DNA from: Paraburkholderia flava
GTDB lineage: Bacteria; Pseudomonadota; Gammaproteobacteria; Burkholderiales; Burkholderiaceae
Length of the DNA stretch: 64,000 nucleotides
Assembly (NCBI RefSeq): GCF_004359985.1
Contig: NZ_SMRO01000001.1
Coordinates: 2,332,193-2,396,192, forward strand
Direction: 5' to 3'
The notes under the pieces were generated by a model that was given only the letters and a program-made list of their open reading frames with translations, was not told where the DNA came from and ran no database searches. The position numbers and the translations under genes were made by a program. Shown here one piece after another: positions 27,349-36,097 of this stretch (positions are counted from its first letter, which is position 1; each line of letters opens with the position of its first letter).

Positions 27349-27951
27349 TCAGCTGCGCCCGTCGTCGAGCGCCTGCAGATCGGCGGGCGTATCGATGTCG
27401 CGCAGGATGCCCGGGTCGTCGACGTCGACGCGCGTGACCGCCTGCGACGCGAACAGTGCGCGGGCGCCGGCATCGCCGTCGAGTGCGAGCAGCGCCGCGC
27501 GATGCGCGTTGCCGAAGCCTGCCGGATGCCCGCGCTGGTTGCGATAGAACGGTGCGACGAGCGGTGCGCCTGCGCCCAGCGCTTTCGCCACCGCTTCGAT
27601 CGTGGCCTGCGCGATGCGCGGCATGTCGGCGAGCGCGACGACCCAGCCGTCCGCGTCGTCGCTGGCTTCGACGCCCGCCGCGAGACTCGCGCCCATGCCG
27701 CGCTCCGCCGCCGCCGAGAACACCACGACGCAGCCCGCGTCGTTCAGTTCGCGGGCGAGTGCATCGGAGCCGGGCCGCACGACCGCGATGACTTTCGACA
27801 CGACGCGCAGCAGCCGGTGCGCCGACTCGTGTGCGACCGACATTCCTTCGGGCAGACGCGCGAGCAGCTTGTTGTGGATGCCGTCGGGATCGAAGCGCGA
27901 CCCGTAGCCGGCTGCGAGCAGCACGCCGGTGGCGAGCGAAGCGTAGGTCAT
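27349..27951 (-). CDS. mocA: Molybdenum cofactor cytidylyltransferase (MocA-like)
   Basis: 200 aa, ATG at complement 27949-27951. NTP_transf_3 fold: TGVLLAAGYGSRFDPDGIHN (nucleotide loop LAAGxGxR), DADGWVVALADMPRIA (metal-binding DMP) and FYRNQRGHPAGFG, the GHP motif that marks the MobA/MocA group. MocA adds CMP to molybdopterin, giving the cytosine dinucleotide form used by xanthine-oxidase-family enzymes. Its place directly behind paoC fits that job. Confidence 0.88.
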   Translation of the reverse strand: MTYASLATGVLLAAGYGSRFDPDGIHNKLLARLPEGMSVAHESAHRLLRVVSKVIAVVRPGSDALARELNDAGCVVVFSAAAERGMGASLAAGVEASDDADGWVVALADMPRIAQATIEAVAKALGAGAPLVAPFYRNQRGHPAGFGNAHRAALLALDGDAGARALFASQAVTRVDVDDPGILRDIDTPADLQALDDGRS

Positions 27952-28054
27952 GACGCGCCTTGAGAGAAGAACTGCGGGTGCGGGAGTGACGGGCGGTATG
28001 GCGCGATTGTGCGGCGCAAGCGCGGACGAGGCAAGCGTCGATGCACATCTGTCG

Positions 28055-28090
28055 CATGCACGGCGGTCATTCGCATGACCGCCGTGCATG
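28055..28090. other. Perfect 16-bp hairpin between paoC and mocA
   Basis: CATGCACGGCGGTCAT, loop TCGC, ATGACCGCCGTGCATG, beginning nine bases past the paoC stop. No T tract on either strand. It may protect or trim the polycistronic RNA between paoCBA and mocA, or act as a factor-dependent terminator. Confidence 0.6.
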
Positions 28091-28098
28091 TGAATCCA

Positions 28099-30327
28099 TC
28101 AAGCTTGTACGAGCACCTTGTCGAGCGTCACCGGCAGATCCCGCACGCGCACGCCGGTCGCATGAAACACCGCATTCGCGATCGCCGCCGACACCCCCGT
28201 GATACCGATCTCGCCGATCCCCTTCGTGCCGAGCGAGTTGATATGCGGGTCCACCTCGTCGATGAACGCGACGTCGATCGCGCCGATGTCCGCGTTGACC
28301 GGCACGTGGTACTCGGCGAGGTTCGCGTTGACGAAGCGTCCGTAACGCAGATCGAGCGACGTCGCTTCTTCTAGTGCCGCACCGATGCCCCACACGATGC
28401 CGCCCATCAACTGGCTGTGCGCGGTTTTGTCGTTGAGCAGCCGCCCGACGCCGTACGTGCCGACTACGCGTGCCACGCGGATCGTTCCGAGGTCCGCGTC
28501 GACGTGCACTTCGGCGAACACGGAGCCGAACGAGTGGAACGCGTAGCGCGCCTTTTCTTCGCCGGGCTTGACGGTCACGCGCGCTTCGATCGGCCGGCCG
28601 CCTGCACGCGCGAGAATCGCTGCGGCCGGATCGCGCCGCGACGGGTCCGAGCGACGCGTGACCCAGCCGTTGTCGACGGTGATGTCGTCGGCGGTTGCGC
28701 CGTACACCGGCGAAGCGGGATCCGCGAGTGCGAGCGCGATCAACTGGTTGCGCACCTGGGTGGCCGCGTCGTGCACGGCCGGCGATACGCTCGCGACCGA
28801 CTGCGAGCCGCCCGACACCGGCGCGCGCGGCAGCGACGAATCGCCGAGCGCGAAGCTGATGTTCGCGGGGGCGAAGCCGAGTGCATCGGCGGCGACCTGG
28901 GTCATCACGGTGTACGTGCCGGTGCCGATGTCCTGCGTGCCCGACGCGACCATCGCGGTGCCGTCCGGCAGGATGCGTGCGAGCGCCGATGCTTCGCTGC
29001 GGTTCGCCGGGTACGTCGCGGTCGCCATGCCGAGCCCGATCAGCGTATTGCCCGCGCGCATCGAGCGCGGTTCGGGCGTGCGCCGCGACCAGCCGAATTT
29101 CTCCGCGCCGCGCTCATAGCATTCGCGCAACGACTTGCTCGACCACGGCTTGTTGTCCTGCGGCTCGATGTCGGCGTAGTTCTTCAGACGCAGCGCGAGC
29201 GGGTCCATTTTCAGCGCCCACGCGAGTTCGTCCATCGCCGATTCGAGCGCGAACGAACCGGTCGTTTCGCCGGGCGCGCGCATGAAAGTCGGCGTGCCGA
29301 CGTTCAACTGCACGAGACGGTGTGTGGTCACCTGGTTCGGCACCGCGTACGACATTCGCGTGACCATGCAGCAGGTCTCGGTCCAGTCCTCGATCATCGA
29401 CGTGTTCGAGAAGCTGTCGTGCCGCATCGCGGTGAGCGTGCCGTCGCGGCGCGCGCCGAGCGTGAAACGCTGCTCGGTAAACGGCCGGCCGCCTACAGGG
29501 CCAAACATCTGCGGACGTTCCAGCACGAGACGCACCGGACGACTGGTCTGCTTCGCGGCCATCGCGCACAGCGATACGTGCGACCACGACGAGCCCTTGC
29601 AACCAAAGCCGCCGCCGACGAACGGCGAGATCACGTGCACGTCGTCAGGGGCGAGGCCGAGCGTCGCCGCGACCGCGGTCTTCGCGCCGCTCACGCCTTG
29701 CGTCGAGTCGTACAGCGTCAGATGAGGGCCGTCCCACACGGCCATCGTCGCGTGCGGCTCCATCGGGTTGTGGTGTTCCATCGGTGTTGTGTACGTCGCG
29801 TCGATGCGTACGTTGGCATCGCGCAGGCCGGCCGCGAGATCGCCGCGCTGCGTGTCGGTCTGCCGGCCTTGCGGTTTGACGGGTGCATACGCGTGCGCGC
29901 GGGCCTGCGTGAAATCGACCGTCGCGGGGACGCTGCGGTATGTGATGCGCAGCTGACGCGCGGCGTCGGTCGCGTGTTCGAGCGTGTCGGCGACGACGAC
30001 CGCTACCGGCTCGTTGCTGTAGTGCACCTCGTTGTCCTGCAGCAGCGACAGTCTGCGTCCGGCGGGCGGCGAGAGCGCGGGCCGGCCGTTGTTCGGCAGA
30101 CGTGGTGCATTCGCGTACGTCATCACGAGCAGCACGCCGGGCAGCGACTGGGCACGTGCGGTATCGATCGACTCGATCGTTCCGCGTGCGATCGTGCTCG
30201 TCACCAGCACTGCATGTGCGAGCCGTGCTTCGGGAAATTCGGCTGCGTAGCGGGCTTCGCCGGTGACCTTCAGCACGCCATCGGTACGGTCGAGCGGCTG
30301 TCCGATGAACGGAGCGGCGGTCGTCAT
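28099..30327 (-). CDS. paoC: Aldehyde oxidoreductase molybdenum-binding subunit (PaoC-like)
   Basis: 742 aa, ATG at complement 30325-30327 with aaggaggtg and a 4-base ATGA overlap with paoB. Xanthine-oxidase-family large subunit: DGVLKVTGEARYAAEFPEA at the N-terminus, substrate and MCD-binding blocks, FVGGGFGCKG, and near the C-terminus SLGTKGIGEIGITGV, whose Glu is the catalytic base. Length matches E. coli PaoC (about 732 aa). It oxidises aldehydes to acids in the periplasm as a PaoABC heterotrimer. Confidence 0.93.
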   Translation of the reverse strand: MTTAAPFIGQPLDRTDGVLKVTGEARYAAEFPEARLAHAVLVTSTIARGTIESIDTARAQSLPGVLLVMTYANAPRLPNNGRPALSPPAGRRLSLLQDNEVHYSNEPVAVVVADTLEHATDAARQLRITYRSVPATVDFTQARAHAYAPVKPQGRQTDTQRGDLAAGLRDANVRIDATYTTPMEHHNPMEPHATMAVWDGPHLTLYDSTQGVSGAKTAVAATLGLAPDDVHVISPFVGGGFGCKGSSWSHVSLCAMAAKQTSRPVRLVLERPQMFGPVGGRPFTEQRFTLGARRDGTLTAMRHDSFSNTSMIEDWTETCCMVTRMSYAVPNQVTTHRLVQLNVGTPTFMRAPGETTGSFALESAMDELAWALKMDPLALRLKNYADIEPQDNKPWSSKSLRECYERGAEKFGWSRRTPEPRSMRAGNTLIGLGMATATYPANRSEASALARILPDGTAMVASGTQDIGTGTYTVMTQVAADALGFAPANISFALGDSSLPRAPVSGGSQSVASVSPAVHDAATQVRNQLIALALADPASPVYGATADDITVDNGWVTRRSDPSRRDPAAAILARAGGRPIEARVTVKPGEEKARYAFHSFGSVFAEVHVDADLGTIRVARVVGTYGVGRLLNDKTAHSQLMGGIVWGIGAALEEATSLDLRYGRFVNANLAEYHVPVNADIGAIDVAFIDEVDPHINSLGTKGIGEIGITGVSAAIANAVFHATGVRVRDLPVTLDKVLVQA

Positions 30328-31325
30328 GCGACACCTCCTTGCCGCCCCGCGGCCTGATTCAATGCACGGACGATCGCGCGCTGCGCGAGCGCGATCTTGA
30401 AACCGTTGTCGCGTTGCGCGCGTGCGTCCTGCAATGCGGCGGCAGCGGCATCGCGCAGCGTTGCGTCGGTGAGCGGCTGGTTCGCGAGCCGCGCTTCCGC
30501 CGCGCTCGCACGCCACGGTTTATGTGCGACACCGCCGAGCGCGATGCGTGCGCTGCGCACGGTATTGCCGTCGAGTTGCAGCGCCGCTGCGACCGACACC
30601 AGCGCGAACGCATAGCTCGCGCGATCACGCACCTTCAGATAGTGCGTGTGCTCGCTGAAGAGCGGCGGCGGCAGATCGACGGCGGTGATCAGTTCGCCGG
30701 GCTGTAACGTCGTGTCGAATTCAGGACGATCGCCCGGCAGACGATGGAAGTTCGCGAACGGCACCACGCGTTCGCCGCTGGGACTGCTGACGCGCACGAG
30801 CGCATCGAGTGCCACGAGTGCGACGCTCATGTCGGACGGATTGACCGCGATGCATTGCGCGCTCGCACCGAGGATCGCGTGCATGCGGTTGTGGCCGCCG
30901 ATCGCCGCGCAGCCGCTGCCGGGCTCGCGCTTGTTGCATTGAGCGAACGCGGTGTCGTAGAAGTACGGGCAACGCGTGCGCTGCATCAGATTGCCGCCGA
31001 CCGTCGCCATGTTGCGCAACTGCGCGGATGCACCGGCGAGCAGCGCCTGCGACAGCAGCGGGTAACGCTCGCGCACCCATGCGTGATTCGCCATGTCACT
31101 GTTGCGCACCAGCGCGCCTATGCGCAGGCCGCCGTCGGGCAGCGTCGAGATCGTGTCGAGCCCGGGAATGCGCGTGATGTCGACGAGCTTCGCAGGCCGT
31201 TCGACGCCGCCCTTCATCAGATCGAGCAGATTCGTGCCGCCTCCGATAAACATCGTGCCCGGCTGTTGTGCGGCACGCAGCGCAGCGGCGACGTCGCCGG
31301 CGCGTTCGTAGGAGATTGCATCCAT
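30324..31325 (-). CDS. paoB: Aldehyde oxidoreductase FAD-binding subunit (PaoB-like)
   Basis: 333 aa, ATG at complement 31323-31325 (gggaga upstream). FAD site: TMFIGGGTNLLDLMKGGVER and NMATVGGNLMQRTRCPYFY. A cysteine insertion (RCPYFYDTAFAQCNKREPG followed by SGC) fits the extra [4Fe-4S] cluster known in the PaoB type and absent from most xanthine oxidase FAD subunits. C-terminal CO_deh_flav_C domain (SARIALGGVAHKPWRASAAE). Translationally coupled to paoC. Confidence 0.92.
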   Translation of the reverse strand: MDAISYERAGDVAAALRAAQQPGTMFIGGGTNLLDLMKGGVERPAKLVDITRIPGLDTISTLPDGGLRIGALVRNSDMANHAWVRERYPLLSQALLAGASAQLRNMATVGGNLMQRTRCPYFYDTAFAQCNKREPGSGCAAIGGHNRMHAILGASAQCIAVNPSDMSVALVALDALVRVSSPSGERVVPFANFHRLPGDRPEFDTTLQPGELITAVDLPPPLFSEHTHYLKVRDRASYAFALVSVAAALQLDGNTVRSARIALGGVAHKPWRASAAEARLANQPLTDATLRDAAAAALQDARAQRDNGFKIALAQRAIVRALNQAAGRQGGVA

Positions 31326-31335
31326 GATGGTCTCC

Positions 31336-32073
31336 CTATGCTGCGCCGGTTTTGCCGGCGTGTACTGTGCGCACCGCCGCGACGATGTTCGGATACGCAC
31401 CGCAGCGACAGAGGTTGCCGCTCATCCGTTCGCGGATTTCGTCGTCGCTGAGTTGCGGCGGACGACGCCGCACATCGGCGGTGACCGTGCTCGCGGCGCC
31501 CGCATCGAACTCATGCAGCAGCGCGGTCGCGGAGCACAGTTGCCCCGGCGTACAGTAGCCGCACTGGAATGCATCATGTGCGATGAACGCGCGCTGGATC
31601 GGACTCAGCACGTCGTTGTGCGCGAGCCCTTCGACGGTCGTGATCGCTTCGCCTTCATGCATCACCGCGAGCGTCAGACACGAGTTGATGCGACGGCCGC
31701 CGGCGAGTACCGTGCATGCGCCGCACTGACCACGGTCGCAGCCTTTCTTCGTGCCCGTGAGGCCAATATATTCGCGCAACGCATCGAGCACCGTCACGCG
31801 CGGTTCGAGTTGCAACGCATAGTCGCGGCCGTTCACGTTGAGCGTGACGGTGCGCTCGGGCACCGGCGGATGCGTGATGGGTTGCGATGCCGGTTGGCGT
31901 ACGGGTGCGGCTGTTGTCTGCGCATGTGCGTACGGCACTGCGCCGACCGTGGCCGCTGCCGCTGCCGATTGCAGAAAACGTCGGCGGGACGGTTGAACAG
32001 GTTGAGGCGACGAAGACGTGGGCGAGGGGTCGGTGTCGTCGACCGGACCCTGATGTTTGGAATGACGGGACAT
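31336..32073 (-). CDS. paoA: Aldehyde oxidoreductase iron-sulfur subunit with Tat signal (PaoA-like)
   Basis: 245 aa. The twin-arginine leader SRRRFLQSAAAAATVGAVPY sends the assembled trimer to the periplasm. Ferredoxin-type [2Fe-2S] motif GCDRGQCGACTVLAGGRRIN followed by Cys, then the alpha-helical second [2Fe-2S] domain with CGYCTPGQ and NLCRCGAYPNI. First gene of the pao operon, 10 bases before paoB. No XdhC-family chaperone (PaoD) is seen nearby. Confidence 0.93.
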   Translation of the reverse strand: MSRHSKHQGPVDDTDPSPTSSSPQPVQPSRRRFLQSAAAAATVGAVPYAHAQTTAAPVRQPASQPITHPPVPERTVTLNVNGRDYALQLEPRVTVLDALREYIGLTGTKKGCDRGQCGACTVLAGGRRINSCLTLAVMHEGEAITTVEGLAHNDVLSPIQRAFIAHDAFQCGYCTPGQLCSATALLHEFDAGAASTVTADVRRRPPQLSDDEIRERMSGNLCRCGAYPNIVAAVRTVHAGKTGAA

Positions 32074-32485
32074 GATGTTCTGCTTGCTCCGTGAAAGATC
32101 ATGCAGGGCTGCGCGTCATCGCAGTGTCATCAAGATCATGAGCGAAGCGATGCATCGCAGGACAATCGTTAGCAGCAGCAATTTCGATGCCGCTGGAGTG
32201 CGTGCGGGATGCATGCGCGACATGCATGCAAGACATCTGCGAGGCGCACGCAAGGCGCGTGAAAGAACGCGAGTCGCAAGTCGGGTGGGGCAGCGGCGAT
32301 GCGAAGCGCGCGCGTGACGCGTTGCACGTTGCGCTTAAAACAGAGCAAAGTAAAGAGGCGGTGAATGGGTTTTGATTACACGTTGCCGAGTTGCGCACGA
32401 GGTGTGGGCAGTGTCGGTTAACATCGTCGGGATCGACGATATGATGACCCCATTCGTGGGTACGACAACAAAGGAGACAACGGCA
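32074..32485. other. Divergent promoter region paoA / molybdate-type binding protein
   Basis: 412 bases with no supported gene. Contains repeated GCATGC blocks (gatgcatgcgcgacatgcatgc near 32208-32230) that could be half sites. No ModE-type palindrome was recognised by eye. Confidence 0.4.
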
Positions 32486-33289
32486 GTGAACCTCAAGGAA
32501 AAGACGACACACACCGGCCGGCGCGCACTGATGTTGTGCGTGTTGGGATGCGCATGGTTCGGCACGATGGCTGCGGCGCACGCGGACGAAGTGAAGGTGA
32601 TGATCTCCGGTGGTTTCGCGGCGGCGTATCGTGAGCTGGGTCCGCAGTTCGAGCACGAGAGCGGCGATACGCTCGCTACCGCATGGGGGCCGTCGATGGG
32701 CACGACGCAGAATGCGATACCCGTGCGCCTCGCGCGCGGCGAACCCGCCGACGTATTGATCATGGTCGGCTATGCGCTCGACGATCTGGTGAAGGCCGGC
32801 AAGGTCGTGCCCGGCAGCAAGGTGGATTTCGCGCGCTCGCCGATCGGCATCGCAGTGCGCGACGGCGCGCCGAAACCCGACATCCATTCCGACGATGCAT
32901 TGCGCCGCGCGTTGCTCGACGCGAAATCGATCGCGTATTCGGACAGTGCTAGCGGCGTCTATATCGGCAACGAGTTGTTCAAGAAACTCGGCATCGAAGA
33001 TCAGGTGAAGGGCAAGAGCCGGATGATTCCCGCCGAGCCGGTCGGCAACGTCGTCGCGCGCGGCGAAGCGGAGATCGGGTTTCAGCAGGTCAGCGAACTG
33101 CTGCCGGTGAAGGGCGTGACGGTTGTCGGCAAACTGCCCGACGACGTGCAGCAATACACGATGTATTCGGCTGGTGTTGCTGCGGGGTCGAAAGATCCGG
33201 CGGGTGCGGCTGCGTTGATTCGTTTTCTTGCGTCGCCGGAAGCGGCGTCGGTGATTCGGAAGACGGGGTTGGAGCCGCTGGCGCAGTGA
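32486..33289 (+). CDS. Periplasmic substrate-binding protein, molybdate-type (ModA-like)
   Basis: 267 aa from GTG 32486, chosen for aaggaga at 32471 and because it yields a clean signal peptide ending AAAHA before DEVKVMISGG. The fold is PBP type 2 of the ModA/SBP_bac_11 group (GFAAAYRELGPQFEHESG, LARGEPADVLIMVGYALDDL, ARGEAEIGFQQVSELL). No modB/modC transporter genes accompany it. Beside a molybdenum enzyme set, molybdate capture is possible, but this subgroup also includes proteins of unknown ligand. Confidence 0.82.
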   Translation: MNLKEKTTHTGRRALMLCVLGCAWFGTMAAAHADEVKVMISGGFAAAYRELGPQFEHESGDTLATAWGPSMGTTQNAIPVRLARGEPADVLIMVGYALDDLVKAGKVVPGSKVDFARSPIGIAVRDGAPKPDIHSDDALRRALLDAKSIAYSDSASGVYIGNELFKKLGIEDQVKGKSRMIPAEPVGNVVARGEAEIGFQQVSELLPVKGVTVVGKLPDDVQQYTMYSAGVAAGSKDPAGAAALIRFLASPEAASVIRKTGLEPLAQ

Positions 33290-33336
33290 AGGTGCGATGC
33301 TGTGAGTGAGCGGAGGTCATCCTCACGCGCCAAAAG

Positions 33337-33363
33337 AAAAGCCCCGCAAATGCGGGGCTTTTG
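33337..33363 (+). terminator. Strong terminator after the binding-protein gene
   Basis: AAAAGCCCCGC, AAAT loop, GCGGGGCTTTT: 11-bp stem with A tract before and T tract after, so it could work in both directions, toward pyrB as well. It is bracketed by a 13-bp inverted repeat (33300-33312 and 33399-33411). Confidence 0.9.
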
Positions 33364-33560
33364 TCATGCAGGTTCGCCACTCCGCTCAATCATTCACTCG
33401 CTCACTCACAGTACGCAGCAAACGGCTTATGCCCGGCAACACAGCTTTTCGATGACGCTGCATGAAGCGTGACCGTCTTCGACGTGTGCTCAAACCGGCA
33501 AACCAGATACGGATCGATTCCCTTCAAGTCCCATCGATCAACCGTCAGTTAGCGCACCCC

Positions 33561-34853
33561 TCAATCGATCCCATGAAAAACCGCATCGTCCGGGCCCAGA
33601 TAAGCCGGCGGACGCCACGCCGCATCGCGCATCGAATGTTGGACCAGTTTCTCGACGCCTAGCAGCACCGCGAAGATCGCCATCCGCACCGGGATGCCGT
33701 TGTCGGTCTGACGGAAGATCGCGAGTCGCGAGTCGTGATTCAGGTCGACGCTCAGATCGTTCGCGCCGGGCCGGCTGTCGCGCGGCAGCGGATGCATGAT
33801 CAGGGTGTCCGCACCGCACACGCCGTCGACTAAAGCCTGGTTGATCTGGAAGTCGGGCGTATAACCTTCGAACGATTCGTCGGTGAAGCGCTCTTTCTGG
33901 ATGCGCGTCGCGTACACGACGTCGGCGCCGCGTAGCCCTGCCGTGAGATCGTGCGTCTGTTCGATCACATGACCGTTACGCGAAATCTGCTCGACGATGT
34001 ACGTCGGCATCTCGAGCATCGGCGGTGACACCAGCGTGAACTTGATGCCGCGATACAGCGCGAGCAGCTTCACGAGCGAATGCACGGTGCGCCCGTATTT
34101 GAGGTCGCCGACGAGCGCGATATGCGCGCCGTCGACGATCTTGCCGAGCCGCGAGAATTCGCGCTGGATCGTGTACAGGTCGAGCAGCGCCTGGCTCGGG
34201 TGTTCGCCGGGGCCGTCGCCGCCGTTGATCACGGGCACGTTGGTCGCGCGCGCGAATTCGGCGACCGAGCCTTGCTCCGGATGGCGGATCACCAGCGCGT
34301 CGACATAGCCGCTCATCACGCGGCTCGTGTCGTAGATCGATTCGCCCTTCGCCATCGACGAGAACGTGAAGCCGGTCGTATCGCACACCGAGCCGCCGAG
34401 CCGGCAGAACGCCGCGCCGAAACTCACGCGCGTACGCGTGCTCGCTTCGAAGAACAGGTTGCCGAGCACCGCGCCTTCGAGCACCCGGGAGATTTTCCGG
34501 CGTCGCGCGATGGGCTGCATGATGTCGGCGACGCGAAACAGCGCCTCCACCGAGTCGCGCGAGAACTGGTCGACCGACAGCAGTTGCGGCTTGCCTTCGA
34601 ACAGCATCTGGCTCGCCAGCGACTGCGAATCTACGCTTTGCGTATGCTTTTCGCCCGGCTCGCCCTGCACGACGATCTCCGACACAAACCGCTCGACGAT
34701 CTCCGGCATCGCCCGCGATTCCTGCGAATCGTCCGGCAGCAGCCAGGTGTCGAGCGCCCGTCGCGACACGCCGATACGGCTGGCGAACGCCTCGCGGGTC
34801 ATGTTCATGCGACGCATCGCGTCGCGGAGAAAGGCTTGCTGCGGGACATTCAT
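33561..34853 (-). CDS. pyrB: Aspartate carbamoyltransferase with N-terminal HTH domain
   Basis: 430 aa, about 120 longer than ordinary PyrB (about 310). Residues 1-80 hold a lambda-repressor-like HTH (DAMRRMNMTREAFASRIGVSR then RALDTWLLPDD). The catalytic part has the carbamoyl-phosphate loop EASTRTRVSFG, HPSQALLDLYT and the domain-closing HPLPRDSRPG. It makes carbamoyl-aspartate for pyrimidine synthesis. The HTH fusion is seen in Burkholderia relatives; a DNA-binding or autoregulatory role is plausible but unproven. No pyrI/pyrC gene is next to it. Confidence 0.93.
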   Translation of the reverse strand: MNVPQQAFLRDAMRRMNMTREAFASRIGVSRRALDTWLLPDDSQESRAMPEIVERFVSEIVVQGEPGEKHTQSVDSQSLASQMLFEGKPQLLSVDQFSRDSVEALFRVADIMQPIARRRKISRVLEGAVLGNLFFEASTRTRVSFGAAFCRLGGSVCDTTGFTFSSMAKGESIYDTSRVMSGYVDALVIRHPEQGSVAEFARATNVPVINGGDGPGEHPSQALLDLYTIQREFSRLGKIVDGAHIALVGDLKYGRTVHSLVKLLALYRGIKFTLVSPPMLEMPTYIVEQISRNGHVIEQTHDLTAGLRGADVVYATRIQKERFTDESFEGYTPDFQINQALVDGVCGADTLIMHPLPRDSRPGANDLSVDLNHDSRLAIFRQTDNGIPVRMAIFAVLLGVEKLVQHSMRDAAWRPPAYLGPDDAVFHGID

Positions 34854-35235
34854 GCGGGCACCTCAGGTCGGTGGTTGTAACGATCAATCTATACGCGGTG
34901 CGTATATTAGTTCGCTGCGACGGGAAGTCAAGCTTTTTGCGCTGCGCTTTGCTCGTTTTGCGTGCAAGTTCGCAAGAAGTCCGGTTACACTGCCCGACAT
35001 GCCAGCCGCCCACGACTTCCTCCGCCTTTCGCTCGCCGCCTTCACGGCGGGTAGCGTATGCGCGTGCGAAGCCGCTCGGGCCAAAGCCAAAAAACAGCCG
35101 CTCATCTGACCGGAGCCCGCTGTTCCGTCGTCAGATGTGCGACGGAACGACTCGCCGGGCCCGCGTTTTCTCTCCTGCCTCGTCATCCCCCGCACTGCTG
35201 AACGGAATCGATACGGTCGCGTTCGAGGTTTAGTC
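34854..35235. other. Region with mini-ORF and competing hairpins before the DapA-family gene
   Basis: A 36-codon frame (ATG 34999, stop 35107-35109, ends AKAKKQPLI) is followed by two hairpins that cannot form together: CATCTGAC/GTCAGATG (35103-35137) and GTTCCGTCG/CGACGGAAC (35122-35148). The layout resembles a leader-peptide attenuator, but no T tract follows the second stem. Confidence 0.35.
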
Positions 35236-36093
35236 ATGTCTATTTTTTCGGGTATCTGGATTCCCATCGTCACGCCGTTCGCCGACGGCGCCGTCGATCA
35301 CGCCGCGTTGCGGCAGCTGATCGGCGTGTATGCGGACGCAGGCGTGTCGGGGCTGGTCGCGCTCGGCACGACCGGCGAGCCGGCCGCGCTCGACGCGCGC
35401 GAACAGGATGCGGTGCTCGCGACCGTGCTCGACGCGGCCGGTTCGCTGCCGGTGCTGGCGGGCGTGTCCGGCAACCGCGACGCGAGTGTGCGCGAGCGCA
35501 TCCGTCAACTGAACGAGCAGCCGGTGGCCGGTGTGCTGGTGTCCGCGCCGTACTACATCCGGCCCGCGCAGCGCGGGTTGGTCGATTACTTCACGGGGCT
35601 CGCCGATCTGAGCACGAAGCCCGTCGTGCTGTACGACATTCCGGCGCGGACCGGCGTGCGGCTCGACACCGACACGCTGTTGACGCTCGCCGCGCATCCG
35701 CGCATCGAGGCGATCAAGGACTGTTCGGGTTCGCTCGATACGCGGCTCGCGCTGATTCTCGACGGTCGGCTGAAGGTGCTGGCCGGCGACGATATGGACA
35801 TCTTTCCGACGCTGTGTCTCGGCGGCAGCGGTGCGATCTCGGCGTCCGCGCATCTGCGGCCCGAGCGGTTCGTCGCGCTGCATCGTGCGGTTGCAGAAGG
35901 GCGGTTGGACGACGCACGCGCGATCTATCACGCGCTCGTGCCGTTGATCCACGCGCTGACGGAGGAGCCAAATCCCGGCCCGGTGAAGGCAGCGCTGGCC
36001 GCGCAGGGTTTGCTGCGCGACGAGTTGCGCGCGCCGATGACGTCGGTGACCGACGATCTGCGAAGGCGGCTCGCACAGCTTGTCGCGGTGTGA
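35236..36093 (+). CDS. Dihydrodipicolinate synthase / N-acetylneuraminate lyase family protein
   Basis: 285 aa, ATG 35236. Class I aldolase TIM barrel: GIWIPIVTPFADGAVDHAAL, the pyruvate carboxylate-binding GTTGEPAAL, the Tyr in SAPYYIRPAQRGLVDYF and the Schiff-base Lys in EAIKDCSGSL. DapA-type GTTGE fits 4-hydroxy-tetrahydrodipicolinate synthase, first step of the lysine branch. Burkholderia carry several such paralogues, so another 2-oxo-acid aldolase role is possible. Convergent with the rhodanese gene, 4 bases away. Confidence 0.88.
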   Translation: MSIFSGIWIPIVTPFADGAVDHAALRQLIGVYADAGVSGLVALGTTGEPAALDAREQDAVLATVLDAAGSLPVLAGVSGNRDASVRERIRQLNEQPVAGVLVSAPYYIRPAQRGLVDYFTGLADLSTKPVVLYDIPARTGVRLDTDTLLTLAAHPRIEAIKDCSGSLDTRLALILDGRLKVLAGDDMDIFPTLCLGGSGAISASAHLRPERFVALHRAVAEGRLDDARAIYHALVPLIHALTEEPNPGPVKAALAAQGLLRDELRAPMTSVTDDLRRRLAQLVAV

Positions 36094-36097
36094 CCGG

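Noticed and set aside
28417-30357. A 646-codon + strand frame opposite paoC
   Set aside because: Composition (very rich in Arg, Ala, His) and absence of motifs mark it as a mirror of paoC coding.
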